From contig CAINRW010000106.1 in NCBI GenBank assembly GCA_903852815.1, positions 1 through 35,307 on the forward strand: a DNA stretch of 35,307 bases, in the 5' to 3' direction. Source of the DNA: an uncultured Actinomycetes bacterium. Its GTDB lineage: Bacteria; Actinomycetota; Actinomycetes; Nanopelagicales; Nanopelagicaceae. Position numbers and translations under genes: made by a program. The notes beneath the pieces are model-generated. The model saw only the letters and a list, made by a program, of their open reading frames with translations. It made no database searches and was not told the origin of the DNA. Of the stretch, positions 1 through 8,872 are shown piece by piece (positions within the stretch are counted from its first letter, which is position 1; the number at the start of each line of letters is the position of its first letter).

Positions 1-186
1 AAGTTCTAGAACTAATCGAAGTACACCGTGAGTTGATGGGTGTTGTGGGCCCATGTTTACAACTACGCGCTCTTCTTTAGTTGAACCGATTTCTTGAACG
101 AGTGAATCCCAGTCGCCGCCAGTTACTGAATAAACCGTGCCTTCAGTTGTATCGCGCGATGGTGCATACGGATCAAATGTTGTCAT
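1..186 (-). CDS. nuoD: NADH-quinone oxidoreductase subunit D, N-terminal part (runs off the window)
   Basis: The 49 kDa-type subunit of respiratory complex I. It lies in the peripheral arm and helps form the quinone-binding cavity with NuoB. Only the first 62 codons are present. The translation starts [12 protein letters not shown] and reaches [17 protein letters not shown], the strongly conserved [12 protein letters not shown] block near the N-terminus of every NuoD. The ATG at 184-186 overlaps the nuoC stop by four bases (ATGA), so the two are translationally coupled. The gene continues beyond position 1. Identity is certain from the motif and the nuoABC order; nothing can be said about the C-terminal part. 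Confidence 0.95.
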   Translation of the reverse strand, partial: MTTFDPYAPSRDTTEGTVYSVTGGDWDSLVQEIGSTKEERVVVNMGPQHPSTHGVLRLVLEL

Positions 187-812
187 TTGTAATTTCTCCG
201 CTCATTTGGAGGCGGCGTAGTTGCGCCTTTGTATTCGACTGCAATTCCACCGAGTGCATAATCTTTGCGCTGTGGGTGTCCTTGCCAATCATCGGGCATC
301 AAAATTCGTGTTAAGCCAGGATGTGAATCAAAAATAATTCCAAACATGTCAAAAGTTTCGCGTTCGTGCCAGTTATTACCAGCCCATACTTCAACGAGAG
401 AAGGAATGTGTGGATCTGAATCTGGAACTGAAACTTCTAAACGAATACGGCGATTATTAGTGATTGAAAGTAGTGGGTACACCGCATGAAGTTCGCGACC
501 TGTATCGGCTGGGTAATGAACACCAGAAACTCCCATGCACATTTCAAATTTCAATGTGTCACGCAAAATCATTGCTACATCGACCAGCTTTTCGCGCTTT
601 ACATGCAGGGTTAATTCGCCGCGATCAACAACAACGCGTTCGATTGCCTCAGAAAAAAGCGGATATGCACGTTCTAAATCATCGGCAACTTCATCAAAAT
701 AACTACCGTATGGGCGCTCCGATGATCCAGTTGATGCTGCAGTGCGGACTAGACCACCGTAGCCCGATGTGTCACCAGTGCCTTGAGCACCAAACATTCC
801 TTGTTGAGTCAT
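183..812 (-). CDS. nuoC: NADH-quinone oxidoreductase subunit C
   Basis: The 30 kDa-type subunit of complex I, a peripheral-arm protein that packs against NuoD and NuoB. It has 209 residues, normal for a stand-alone actinobacterial NuoC. The family signature [11 protein letters not shown] is at residues 149-159, followed by [13 protein letters not shown] (164-176) and GHPQRKDY (179-186). The first 40 residues are Gly/Ser/Thr-rich and look disordered, a variable extension in this family. The ATG directly abuts the nuoB stop and the stop overlaps nuoD by four bases, so it sits in the middle of a tightly coupled nuo operon. Confidence 0.97.
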   Translation of the reverse strand: MTQQGMFGAQGTGDTSGYGGLVRTAASTGSSERPYGSYFDEVADDLERAYPLFSEAIERVVVDRGELTLHVKREKLVDVAMILRDTLKFEMCMGVSGVHYPADTGRELHAVYPLLSITNNRRIRLEVSVPDSDPHIPSLVEVWAGNNWHERETFDMFGIIFDSHPGLTRILMPDDWQGHPQRKDYALGGIAVEYKGATTPPPNERRNYK

Positions 813-1370
813 TTATGCCAGCAAGCCCTTCATCTCAATGGTTGGCTTTGCATTCATTGCTGCGAGTTCAACTTCTTTAATGATTTGTGCGCGGTTTGAA
901 CCAAGTTTTTCGTCATAGATATTTTCGTGCAATTTCAAGATTGCATCGAGCAACATTTCAGGACGTGGTGGGCAACCTGGAAGATAAATATCAACTGGAA
1001 CGACGTGATCGACACCTTGAACAATTGCGTAGTTGTTAAACATTCCGCCTGAAGATGCGCATGCTCCCATTGCAATTACCCATTTAGGTGCTGCCATTTG
1101 ATCATAGATCTGACGAAGCACTGGAGCCATTTTGTTGGAAACTCGTCCAGCAACAATCATTAAATCTGCTTGGCGTGGTGATGCACGGAAAACTTCCATG
1201 CCGAATCGTGAAATGTCATATTTAGCAGCTGAACCAACTGCCATCATCTCGATTGCACAACATGCAAGACCAAATGTTGCAGGCCACAGCGAGTTCTTGC
1301 GCATATATCCCGCAAGTTTTTCTACAGTCGTTAATAAAAAGCCGCTTGGGATTTTCTCTTCAAGACCCAT
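813..1370 (-). CDS. nuoB: NADH-quinone oxidoreductase subunit B (N2 Fe-S cluster subunit)
   Basis: The PSST subunit of complex I. It carries the terminal 4Fe-4S cluster N2, which passes electrons to menaquinone. All four cluster cysteines are visible: the adjacent pair Cys37-Cys38 ([10 protein letters not shown]), Cys104 (GACASSGG) and Cys133 (PGCPPRPE). It has 185 residues, normal for the family. It lies three bases downstream of nuoA and immediately before nuoC on the same strand. No missing key residue was seen. Confidence 0.98.
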   Translation of the reverse strand: MGLEEKIPSGFLLTTVEKLAGYMRKNSLWPATFGLACCAIEMMAVGSAAKYDISRFGMEVFRASPRQADLMIVAGRVSNKMAPVLRQIYDQMAAPKWVIAMGACASSGGMFNNYAIVQGVDHVVPVDIYLPGCPPRPEMLLDAILKLHENIYDEKLGSNRAQIIKEVELAAMNAKPTIEMKGLLA

Positions 1371-1373
1371 GTG

Positions 1374-1745
1374 TTAATCCCATTCCAATCCACCGCGACG
1401 CCAAACATATGCATATGCAACAAAAACTGTTCCAATAAATAATGCCATTTCAACAAGGCCAAAAATTCCAAGTGAATCAAATGACACTGCCCATGGATAA
1501 AGGAAAACGATTTCGATATCAAAAATAATAAAGAGCATCGCAGTTAAGAAATACTTAACTGGAAAGCGACCGCCTTCAACTGCTTGTGGTGAAGGTTCAA
1601 TTCCGCATTCATATGCATCGGCCTTCGCTCTGTTATAACGTGTCGGACCAGTCAGTGCACCGGCAACAACTGAAATGAGAGCGAAGCCAAAACCGATCGC
1701 CCCTAGCACCAAGATTGGTACGTATGGATTTGATGTGGATATCAC
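1374..1745 (-). CDS. nuoA: NADH-quinone oxidoreductase subunit A
   Basis: A small membrane subunit of complex I. It has 123 residues with three predicted membrane helices (about 10-32, 65-85 and 93-115). The conserved loop YECGIEPSPQ and the stretch FLTAMLFIIFDIEIVFLYPW are diagnostic of NuoA. The start is GTG at 1743-1745. There is no Shine-Dalgarno sequence, but TAAGAT ends seven bases upstream, so I infer a leaderless transcript that opens the nuo operon. The menG stop is only 40 bases upstream on the same strand, so read-through from menG is also possible. Confidence 0.96.
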   Translation of the reverse strand: MISTSNPYVPILVLGAIGFGFALISVVAGALTGPTRYNRAKADAYECGIEPSPQAVEGGRFPVKYFLTAMLFIIFDIEIVFLYPWAVSFDSLGIFGLVEMALFIGTVFVAYAYVWRRGGLEWD

Positions 1746-1752
1746 GTGTGAA

Positions 1753-1758
1753 ATCTTA
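1753..1758 (-). promoter_or_regulatory. Putative -10 element (TAAGAT) of a leaderless nuoA promoter
   Basis: On the minus strand TAAGAT is followed by seven bases (TTCACAC) and then the GTG start of nuoA. It fits the TANNNT -10 consensus, and transcription starting six to seven bases downstream would begin at the start codon. No -35 box is obvious and there is no ribosome binding site, which supports a leaderless mRNA. Confidence 0.55.
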
Positions 1759-1785
1759 GAGTCGCCCGGCCTATGCCGCTAACCG

Positions 1786-2478
1786 CTAGCCCTTTTTCCC
1801 GCTGTGAACTGCAACAACTCCGCCAGTGAGGTTTTTCCAACCCACCTGGAGCCATCCTGCCTTTTCCATCGCCGTTGCAAGCCCAGCTTGGTCTGGCCAC
1901 GCCCGGATGGATTCTGCCAAATAAATATATGCATCGGGGTTAGATGCCGTTTTTCGGGCAATTGCTGGCAGAGCTTTCATTAAATATTCGGTATAAATGG
2001 TGCGAAACGGACCCCAAGTTGGTTGACTGAACTCAACCACGACCATTCGCCCCCCTGGTTTTGTGACTCGAAGCGCTTCGGCGAGCGCTTTGGGGTAATC
2101 GGCAGTGTTGCGCAGGCCGTAAGAAATCGTCACAACGTCAAAGGTATTGGCCTCAAAGGGCAGATTTAGAGCATCGGCCTTGGAAAAATTCAGATATGGG
2201 CGTGTTTTTCGACCTACCGCCAGCATTCCCTCGGAAAAATCAGTGGCAAAAACGGTAGCGCCAGCTTTGTGCAGGGGCTCCGAGGATGAGCCCGGCCCTG
2301 CGGCTAGATCCAAAATCACCATTCCAGGGGCTGGGGCGATTATCTTGGTCGCCGCCCGACGCCACGCCTTGGTTTGACCCAAACTGAGCAGGTCATTGAC
2401 CAGGTCATAGCGCTTGGCGACCCCATCAAACATCGCCGCCACTTCGTCGGGATCTTTATTGAGGTTGGCGCTGGACAT
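1786..2478 (-). CDS. menG: Demethylmenaquinone methyltransferase
   Basis: The SAM-dependent methyltransferase (UbiE/MenG family) for the last step of menaquinone synthesis, methylation of demethylmenaquinone. From the ATG at 2476-2478 it has 230 residues. Visible are RYDLVNDLLSLGQTKAWRR, the family's entry motif, the SAM-binding LDLAAGPGSSS (the glycine loop is usually LDxAxGTGD) and SYGLRN. I chose the inner ATG because it follows AGGGAG at good spacing; an upstream in-frame start would add 22 residues that do not resemble the family. It lies just upstream of nuoA and divergent from bioY, linking quinone synthesis to the complex that uses it. Confidence 0.93.
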   Translation of the reverse strand: MSSANLNKDPDEVAAMFDGVAKRYDLVNDLLSLGQTKAWRRAATKIIAPAPGMVILDLAAGPGSSSEPLHKAGATVFATDFSEGMLAVGRKTRPYLNFSKADALNLPFEANTFDVVTISYGLRNTADYPKALAEALRVTKPGGRMVVVEFSQPTWGPFRTIYTEYLMKALPAIARKTASNPDAYIYLAESIRAWPDQAGLATAMEKAGWLQVGWKNLTGGVVAVHSGKKG

Positions 2479-2498
2479 ATCGGTATTCTCCCTTGAAG

Positions 2499-2504
2499 TA
2501 GGCT
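2499..2504 (+). promoter_or_regulatory. Putative -10 element (TAGGCT) for bioY
   Basis: TAGGCT lies 33 bases before the bioY ATG. A start six to seven bases downstream would give a leader of roughly 27 bases that includes the ribosome binding site GAGAAAGG (2523-2530). The same hexamer recurs before several other genes in the window. The element sits in the 59-base divergent spacer shared with menG. No convincing -35 box was seen. Confidence 0.45.
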
Positions 2505-2537
2505 CATCCACAACTTTGCTTCGAGAAAGGTTTGGCC

Positions 2538-3122
2538 ATGTCATTTCCTGCTACTTCACTTCGTGCCTGGGCAATGCCCCGTGCAAGCGTTTTAAGCAAT
2601 GCAACGTTAGTCCTTGGTGGAGTTATGGTCCTGGGCGCTTTGGCACAAATCGCAATTCCTGTACCGGGTTCACCAGTACCCGTGACTGGGCAAACTCTTG
2701 GCGTCCTACTAGTCGGAACCACATACGGTCTTTCACTAGGTGCAGCCACTTTCGCTTTATATCTCTTAGCTGGAATTGCTGGAGCGCCGATATTTGCAGG
2801 CCAAAGTTTTGGAATTGAAAAAATCACTGGAGCAACTGGTGGTTATTTGATTGGAATGTTTATTGCAACTTATTTCTTAGGTTTCGTTGCCCGCAAACGC
2901 CTAGATCAGAAATTTTCAACTGCCCTGCCCTCAATGATTATTGCAAGTGTGATTACTTTTTCTTTTGGATTGACTTGGCTTCATCACTTCACTGGACAGA
3001 GTTGGGGTTGGACAATTAATGCAGGACTTACTCCATTCATTGTTGGTGAATTTATCAAGATTGCAATTGCTGGCACATCACTTCCACTTCTTTGGCGCTT
3101 TGTAAATCGAAAGAACGCTTAG
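2538..3122 (+). CDS. bioY: Biotin transporter substrate-binding membrane protein (ECF S component)
   Basis: BioY captures biotin in the membrane, alone or with the energy-coupling (ECF) ATPase/transmembrane module. It has 194 residues with about six hydrophobic helices. The region IAIPVPGSPVPVTGQTLGVL and the following YLLAGIAGAPIFAG are hallmark BioY segments. The ATG at 2538 is preferred over a TTG two codons upstream because GAGAAAGG lies seven bases before it. It sits between menG (divergent) and menF (14 bases downstream, same strand), an unusual location inside the menaquinone genes. No ECF ATPase or T component is in this window, so the partner must be elsewhere or the protein works alone. 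Confidence 0.93.
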   Translation: MSFPATSLRAWAMPRASVLSNATLVLGGVMVLGALAQIAIPVPGSPVPVTGQTLGVLLVGTTYGLSLGAATFALYLLAGIAGAPIFAGQSFGIEKITGATGGYLIGMFIATYFLGFVARKRLDQKFSTALPSMIIASVITFSFGLTWLHHFTGQSWGWTINAGLTPFIVGEFIKIAIAGTSLPLLWRFVNRKNA

Positions 3123-3136
3123 CGATATTTGAACTT

Positions 3137-4357
3137 ATGCCTTCCCTGACTCCAGTAACAACTACGCGACTTGGCAGTCATCTGCCGTTGCTTGATTTAC
3201 TTCCCGATGCGCAACCTTTTGCTTGGGTTCGAATGGGAGATGGAATTGTTGGCTGGGGTGTTCATGCGACAACTACCGTTAGTGGCCCTCATAGATTTTC
3301 TGATGCACGACACTGGTGGCAAAAGCAGTTAGAAAGTTTTGCTGTGACTAACACCGTGCATGGAAATGGGACTGGCCCTGTTCTCTTCACTTCATTTTCA
3401 TTTTCACCTGAAGATGTATCGGTTCTTGTCATTCCAAAAGTAATTGTTGGAAAAAAGGGCGATAAGTCTTGGATTACGTGGATTGGTTCAGATCCACAAC
3501 CAATACTCAATGCGGAAGTTCAAGAATTAAAAAATGTTTCCGTAACTTGGGAAGTTGATGGAGAAGCTGATGCTGCTTGGAAAACGCGAGTGCAAACCGC
3601 AGTCGATCGTATTCAATCAGATGTTCTCGATAAAGTAGTTCTGGCACGAGATGCAATTGGAACTGCTAAAACTTCTATCGATGCTCGCTCAGTTTTACGT
3701 ACATTATCAACTGAGTATCCATCAACGTGGAACTTTTCAATCTCAGGATTAGTTGGTGCGACCCCTGAACTGCTGCTCCGTTTGACTCGAGGAATGATTA
3801 CTTCGCGAGTGCTGGCGGGAACGATTAGTAAAACGGGAAATGACGAACGCGATTTAGCTTTAGCTGGTTCACTTGCTCGCTCTTCAAAAGATTTAGAAGA
3901 GCATGAGTATGCAGTTCGCTCGGTGGCCGATGCAATTGAACCATTTTGCACTTCAATAAATGTTCCTGAATCACCGTTTGTATTACACCTTGCAAATGTT
4001 ATGCATCTTGCAACTGATGTAACGGGTGCACTTGCTGAAACTCTGGCTCACGTAGATGCATTCACAATTTTGGAACAACTGCATCCATCTGCGGCAGTTT
4101 GTGGAACTCCTAGACCCAAAGCTGCGCAACTAATTAGTGAAATTGAAGGAATGTCACGTGGTCGTTATGCAGGGCCTGTCGGTTGGATAGATGCTGCAGG
4201 TGATGGTGAATTAGGAATCGCACTTCGATGTGGTCAAATCAATGGTGACTCAATTCGAATTTTTGCAGGTTGTGGGATTGTGGCTGGTTCTGACCCAGTG
4301 AAAGAACTTGCAGAAAGTGAAGCTAAGTTCGTTCCAATGCGAAGTGCACTGCGTTAA
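3137..4357 (+). CDS. menF: Isochorismate synthase
   Basis: Converts chorismate to isochorismate, the first committed step toward menaquinone. From the ATG at 3137 it has 406 residues. The chorismate-binding C-terminal half shows DKVVLARD with the catalytic lysine at about residue 166, the conserved acidic segment SSKDLEEHEYAVRSV, LHPSAAVCGTPRP, and RGRYAGPVGWIDAAGDGE, the signature separating isochorismate synthases from anthranilate synthase. A longer frame starting inside bioY is rejected because it has no ribosome site and the extra 15 residues are bioY sequence in another frame. GATATT ends seven bases before the ATG, a weak leaderless promoter candidate. Its stop overlaps the convergent menD by four bases. 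An isochorismate synthase for siderophores is unlikely here given the neighbours. Confidence 0.93.
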   Translation: MPSLTPVTTTRLGSHLPLLDLLPDAQPFAWVRMGDGIVGWGVHATTTVSGPHRFSDARHWWQKQLESFAVTNTVHGNGTGPVLFTSFSFSPEDVSVLVIPKVIVGKKGDKSWITWIGSDPQPILNAEVQELKNVSVTWEVDGEADAAWKTRVQTAVDRIQSDVLDKVVLARDAIGTAKTSIDARSVLRTLSTEYPSTWNFSISGLVGATPELLLRLTRGMITSRVLAGTISKTGNDERDLALAGSLARSSKDLEEHEYAVRSVADAIEPFCTSINVPESPFVLHLANVMHLATDVTGALAETLAHVDAFTILEQLHPSAAVCGTPRPKAAQLISEIEGMSRGRYAGPVGWIDAAGDGELGIALRCGQINGDSIRIFAGCGIVAGSDPVKELAESEAKFVPMRSALR

Positions 4358-5928
4358 ATAGATTTCATAGCGTCGTAAATTGCGCTTAAAGATTGTGCAT
4401 TCTCTTCACGCGATGGAACATTTGCCACTACTACGCTTATTCCATTAACTGGCTTGCTAATAATTCCCTGTAGTTCTGCAAGTGAGTTAATTGTAAATGA
4501 TTTGATTCCCATCGATGCTGCAATTGCCGCAGGATCAAGGCCATGAGGTGTTCCGAATACAGTTTCAAATCCCTGAACACCTTTTTGAGGCAAAGTTGAA
4601 AATATTCCACCACCATCATTATTAATGACAATAATGCAACAATTAATCGGCTCTCGCGTAATTAATCCAGTTAAGTCATGTAAAAAAGAAAGATCTCCTA
4701 GAACTGCAAAGGTTTGTGAACTTGCTGATGCGATGCCAAGTGCAGTTGAAATATTTCCATCGATGCCAGCTAAACCACGGTTGGCATATGTAGTTACTCC
4801 TGTACGCGGTGTGGCAAAACCTTCAAGATCTCTTATTGGGCGTGAAGATGAAACAAATAGTGCGCAGTCATTAGGTAAGGCGGCAGCTAAATCTCTAGCA
4901 ATTGTGGCTTCGGTAAATCCAGAAAGTGCATCAATTTCTTTTTTACAACGTGCTGAAAATTTCTGCCACTGTCCCAGCCATTCTTCGTTTGCTTGGCGAA
5001 TATTAAGCGTTGGTAGTTCAGTAAAACGCTTATCTGCATGACGATGGCTATCAACGGTTGCAATCCGTGGATCGATGGCTATTTGGGTTGGAGCCAATTT
5101 AATAAATGTGTTAATTGATCGCGACAAAGTTGTGCGCCCAATAACAATGACAGTTTGTGGAATTAGCGCGGCACGAATTTCAGAGGATGTTAAAAAGATA
5201 GATGCATGTGCGATTGCATCTGGAAAAGTTAGTGGATCTTCACTTATGACCGGCCAACCCAACTCATGCGCGAATTTCTTAACTGCTTGGCTATCTAGTC
5301 CACCTCGGTCGTGACCGATAACCAGGACACCACGACTTGAATCACTTTTCAGATTCAGAGGTTTTGTTCTTGCTTTAAATTCCTTTGGAGAGTTCTGTAT
5401 TTCATCCAGCCATTGATTTGATTCATCGGGCAACATCGGTTCATCAAATTGAATATTTAAATGGACTGGTCCTGTTCGCAAACTATCTAGAGCCAACTCC
5501 AAAGGAAAGACAGGTCCATCAACATCGGCAAAATATCGAACGGCCTTCCCAAAAATACGAGCTTGTTCGGTTGTTTGGTTTGCGCCTGTCTTGCGCAAAA
5601 TTGCTGGTCGATCTGCTGTTAACACTAATAGTGGTGCATTTGTATGACTGGCCTCTAAAACTGCTGGGTGATAATTCGCTACTGCTGTTCCGCTTGTACA
5701 CACTATTGGTACTGGGCGACCCGTTGCTTTAATTAATCCCAGGGCAAAAAAACTAGCCGTACGTTCATCGATTCGTACATGTAGTTTGATGAGTCCACGC
5801 TCTGCTGCGGCATAAAAAGCTAGAGAGAGTGGAGCGTTTCGTGAACCAGGCGAAATCACGACATCTGTAATTCCAGATTCGATAATTTGTCTGACAACCA
5901 CTCGAGCCAGCGAAGTTGAATTGTTCAC
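4354..5928 (-). CDS. menD: 2-succinyl-5-enolpyruvyl-6-hydroxy-3-cyclohexene-1-carboxylate synthase (SEPHCHC synthase)
   Basis: A thiamine diphosphate enzyme joining isochorismate and 2-oxoglutarate in menaquinone synthesis. It has 524 residues from the GTG at 5926-5928. Visible are SPGSRNAPLSLAFY and CTSGTAVANYHPAVLEASH in the pyrimidine-binding domain, LTADRP, GANQTTEQ, and in the pyrophosphate-binding domain NRGLAGIDGNISTALGIA, LGDLSFLHDLTGL and NNDGGGIFSTLPQ. The GTG is chosen because its GTGA overlaps the menC stop by four bases and GGAG lies eight bases upstream. An ATG 14 codons further up would run inside menC with no ribosome site. Confidence 0.96.
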   Translation of the reverse strand: MNNSTSLARVVVRQIIESGITDVVISPGSRNAPLSLAFYAAAERGLIKLHVRIDERTASFFALGLIKATGRPVPIVCTSGTAVANYHPAVLEASHTNAPLLVLTADRPAILRKTGANQTTEQARIFGKAVRYFADVDGPVFPLELALDSLRTGPVHLNIQFDEPMLPDESNQWLDEIQNSPKEFKARTKPLNLKSDSSRGVLVIGHDRGGLDSQAVKKFAHELGWPVISEDPLTFPDAIAHASIFLTSSEIRAALIPQTVIVIGRTTLSRSINTFIKLAPTQIAIDPRIATVDSHRHADKRFTELPTLNIRQANEEWLGQWQKFSARCKKEIDALSGFTEATIARDLAAALPNDCALFVSSSRPIRDLEGFATPRTGVTTYANRGLAGIDGNISTALGIASASSQTFAVLGDLSFLHDLTGLITREPINCCIIVINNDGGGIFSTLPQKGVQGFETVFGTPHGLDPAAIAASMGIKSFTINSLAELQGIISKPVNGISVVVANVPSREENAQSLSAIYDAMKSI

Positions 5929-6872
5929 TTGATTAACTCCGCAGTTCTCATGATGCGATTCTTCCACCATTCAAAGCGTTCGGGTGCAACATCAAGGCCA
6001 TCTAACTGTGGTTCAACATCAGCAACCTCAATCGAGCCATCAATGACAGGCAGGTCACCAACATTGTTGGAAAGCAGCGATGCAGTTGCTAAGCCACAAG
6101 CAAAATCCAACGTGGGAAGCGCTGCGGCGAGCTTTAATCCATATGAAATTCCAACTGCGCTTTCTAAGGCGCTAGAAACAATCACTGGAAGATTGTGATG
6201 TTTGGCCAATTCCATTGCCCGTCTTATTCCACCTAGTGGTTGCACTTTGAGCATTAAGTAATCCACTGCGCCCTCTAAACTTACTGAAAATGGATCTTTG
6301 GCTTTTCGGAGAACTTCATCACCGGCAATCTTGAGTGGAATTCTGATTTTATTTTTTAGTTCTCTTAATTCATCAACTGTACGGCAGGGCTGTTCAACAT
6401 ATTCAAGGGCTCCCACCTCTTCATAAATTGCATAAAGATTACGAAGAGCTTCTTCGACGCTCCAATTTCCATTAACGTCAACTCTTATCGCAGTTTTTCG
6501 ATTTAATGATCTCACCCAAGCAATGCGAGCAACATCTTCTGACAAGTTGTCGCCTATTTTAATTTTAAAAGTTTTTACTCCTGGATACAGCGCGACAAAC
6601 TCTTCAATTTTTTTTCGATCATTTATTGCTGGAATTGTTCCATTCATTGCAATTGTGCTTCGATGCAACGTCGGAGTCGGCATAGTCGCAGCTTCAATTG
6701 CACATTCAAGCCACGGAACACACTCTTGATCGTCATATTCAAGAAAGGGTGAAAACTCTGCCCAGCCTTGTTCACCTTTAAAAAGCGCGATTTCACGATG
6801 ATTGATTCCACGAAAATTTGTTGTCGTTGGAATTGTTATGACTCGCAGTGAGTCAAGAATCATCTCGAGCAT
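5925..6872 (-). CDS. menC: o-Succinylbenzoate synthase
   Basis: An enolase-superfamily dehydratase forming the aromatic ring of o-succinylbenzoate. It has 315 residues. The catalytic framework is complete: Lys103 and Lys105 in FKIKIG, metal ligands Asp132 (RVDVNG), Glu160 (VEQPC) and Asp185 (AGDE), and the second catalytic Lys209 in MLKVQPLGG. The start could be the ATG at 6872 or one three codons later (6863); neither has a good ribosome site. The menB stop ends only three bases before the first ATG, so coupling is likely. Some members of this family also racemise N-acylamino acids, but the cluster makes the menaquinone role nearly certain. Confidence 0.95.
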   Translation of the reverse strand: MLEMILDSLRVITIPTTTNFRGINHREIALFKGEQGWAEFSPFLEYDDQECVPWLECAIEAATMPTPTLHRSTIAMNGTIPAINDRKKIEEFVALYPGVKTFKIKIGDNLSEDVARIAWVRSLNRKTAIRVDVNGNWSVEEALRNLYAIYEEVGALEYVEQPCRTVDELRELKNKIRIPLKIAGDEVLRKAKDPFSVSLEGAVDYLMLKVQPLGGIRRAMELAKHHNLPVIVSSALESAVGISYGLKLAAALPTLDFACGLATASLLSNNVGDLPVIDGSIEVADVEPQLDGLDVAPERFEWWKNRIMRTAELIK

Positions 6873-6875
6873 TGA

Positions 6876-7754
6876 TTAGGGACGCTTAGGAAATTTTCCG
6901 AAATCAGGATTTCGTTTTTCTTTATATGCATCGCGGCCTTCTTGACCTTCTTCAGTCATATAGAAAAGCAAGGTTGCATCTCCAGCTAACTGTTGCACGC
7001 CAGCCAATCCATCATCGGCAGCATTCAAGCTGGCTTTAAGCAAGCGAAGTGCAAGCGGTGAGTTACGAAGCATCTCACGACACCATGAAACAGTTTCGGC
7101 TTCTAACTCTGCAACTGGAACTACCGTATTTACTAATCCCATATCCAAAGCTTCTTGCGCATCATATTGTCTGGTTAGAAACCAAATTTCACGGGCTTTC
7201 TTCTGACCAACATGAGCAGCTAATAAGCCTGCGCCATAACCACCATCAAATGAACCGACCATTGGTCCGGTCTGTCCAAATTTTGCATTGTCAGCGGCGA
7301 TCGTTAAATCGCAAACAACATGAAGAACATGTCCACCGCCAACCGCCCAACCTGCAACCATTGCAACAACTGGTTTTGGGGTGCGGCGAATTTGTACTTG
7401 TAAATCTAAAACATTTAAGCGACCTATACCTTTTTTCGCTAACTTGTCATCGCCAAGATAACCATCATCACCGCGAACACTGATATCTCCGCCAGAACAG
7501 AAAGCTTCGCTACCTTCGCCCGTAAAAATTATTACGCCGACTTCTTCATTGTCGCGCGCTAAATGAAAAGCCTCAATTAATTCAATAATGGTTTGTGGTC
7601 GGAATGCATTACGCACTTGTGGGCGATTGATCGTGATCTTGGCCATGCCTTCAGCCATCTGATATTTAATATCGGTGAATTCTTCGCCACCTGGTGCATT
7701 TACCCATGCTGGGATTTCTCGACTGCCACTTTCGCGCTTAAACGGCTTGCTCAC
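6876..7754 (-). CDS. menB: 1,4-Dihydroxy-2-naphthoyl-CoA synthase
   Basis: A crotonase-family enzyme that closes the second ring of the naphthoquinone from o-succinylbenzoyl-CoA. It has 292 residues, with the longer N-terminus typical of actinobacterial MenB. Visible are the CoA/oxyanion-hole segments [11 protein letters not shown] (about 86-95) and [11 protein letters not shown] (135-145), the motif [10 protein letters not shown] (167-176) with its conserved Asp170, and the C-terminal [16 protein letters not shown]. The start is GTG at 7752-7754, preceded by GGAGG four bases upstream; an ATG two bases further up runs straight into a stop. It heads the menB-menC-menD operon and is divergent from menE. 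Confidence 0.96.
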   Translation of the reverse strand: MSKPFKRESGSREIPAWVNAPGGEEFTDIKYQMAEGMAKITINRPQVRNAFRPQTIIELIEAFHLARDNEEVGVIIFTGEGSEAFCSGGDISVRGDDGYLGDDKLAKKGIGRLNVLDLQVQIRRTPKPVVAMVAGWAVGGGHVLHVVCDLTIAADNAKFGQTGPMVGSFDGGYGAGLLAAHVGQKKAREIWFLTRQYDAQEALDMGLVNTVVPVAELEAETVSWCREMLRNSPLALRLLKASLNAADDGLAGVQQLAGDATLLFYMTEEGQEGRDAYKEKRNPDFGKFPKRP

Positions 7755-7780
7755 ATTTCCTCCATTGTCTTTCCTAGCGA

Positions 7781-7787
7781 TAGCCTA
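7781..7787. promoter_or_regulatory. Overlapping divergent -10 elements between menB and menE
   Basis: The seven bases TAGCCTA read as TAGCCT on the plus strand, nine bases before the menE ATG, and as TAGGCT on the minus strand, 27 bases before the menB GTG. Both fit TANNNT. The minus-strand start would give menB a leader of about 21 bases that contains GGAGG, while menE would have almost no leader. The hexamers overlap by five bases, so one melted region could serve both directions. Confidence 0.45.
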
Positions 7788-7795
7788 CGGCTGCA

Positions 7796-8872
7796 ATGGA
7801 CATGAAGTCACAACGAGATATTCGCAGGGTGCGCCCTGCCTGCTCAATTGAGGATTTTGCCGCGCAAATCACGCAGGCGCTAGTGGGCAATGGTCCTGCC
7901 ATTGGAATCGGTGAAATCCATTCTCAAATCTGCCCAAGCAATATCGCCTTAGTTGTTGGCACCAGCGGGACAAGTGGGTTAAGTAAAGAGGTCGCATTTA
8001 CTGCTTCGGCCGTACTTAAATCAGCAAAATCTGCCAATAAATTTCTCAATGCCAAACCTGGGTCACGATGGTCACTGCTCTTGCCGTTGACCCATATTGC
8101 GGCAGTCAATGTAATTGTTAGATCGATGGAGCTTGGAACATTACCCATTGATTTACGCGAAAGTCATGAGCAATATCCAAAGGTTGATTTCACATCAATT
8201 GTGCCAACGCAGCTTTTTCGTGCACTTAATGGCGATAATCAGTTATTACAACATATACAAAATGCACAGAGCGTTCTTGTTGGTGGTGCCGCGCTTACAT
8301 CCACTTTGCGGGAACAAGCGCTAAAGCAAAACATTCACATCATTGAAACATATGGAATGACCGAAACTTCAGGAGGCTGCGTTTACAACGGGCAACCTAT
8401 TGAAGGTGTTGAATTTGCATTAACAGATGAAGGTTTAGTAAAAATTCGCGGACCAGTTTTAGCAACAAGTTATTTAAATACCCCTGAGTTATTTAAAGTT
8501 AACGATGGTTGGTTTCAAACTAATGACTTAGGTGAAATCAATAACGGACAATTAACAATTTTAGGTCGTGCTGATGATGTAGTTATTTCTGGTGGAGAAA
8601 ATATTTCACTCACTGCAATCGAAGCCACACTTTCAATTCGATTTCCGGAGATTGAATTCGCCGCCTTTGCAATCAAAGATCTTCAATGGGGCGACGCACT
8701 TCATTTAGCCGTGGTGGGTGACATAACTGACAGTGAAATTGCACTTTATCTTGAGGCCGCACTGGGTTTTGCCTCAAAACCTAAAGGAATCCACCACATT
8801 GATTCGCTACCATTACTAGGTATCGGCAAAGTCGATCGCAGTGCTCTTGCGAAAATGGTGAGTAATGAATAA
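7796..8872 (+). CDS. menE: o-Succinylbenzoate-CoA ligase
   Basis: An AMP-forming ligase activating o-succinylbenzoate with CoA before MenB acts. It has 358 residues, the short form usual in actinobacteria. The adenylate-forming motifs are present in order: the phosphate-binding loop GTSGTSGLSKEV (from residue 55), ETYGMTETSGG, WFQTNDLGEI, GRADDVVISGGENIS and, near the C-terminus, GIGKVDRSAL with the catalytic lysine. The start is the ATG at 7796; a second ATG two codons later is possible. No ribosome binding site is seen, and TAGCCT ends nine bases upstream, so a nearly leaderless mRNA is inferred. The stop overlaps menA by eight bases. Confidence 0.95.
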   Translation: MDMKSQRDIRRVRPACSIEDFAAQITQALVGNGPAIGIGEIHSQICPSNIALVVGTSGTSGLSKEVAFTASAVLKSAKSANKFLNAKPGSRWSLLLPLTHIAAVNVIVRSMELGTLPIDLRESHEQYPKVDFTSIVPTQLFRALNGDNQLLQHIQNAQSVLVGGAALTSTLREQALKQNIHIIETYGMTETSGGCVYNGQPIEGVEFALTDEGLVKIRGPVLATSYLNTPELFKVNDGWFQTNDLGEINNGQLTILGRADDVVISGGENISLTAIEATLSIRFPEIEFAAFAIKDLQWGDALHLAVVGDITDSEIALYLEAALGFASKPKGIHHIDSLPLLGIGKVDRSALAKMVSNE

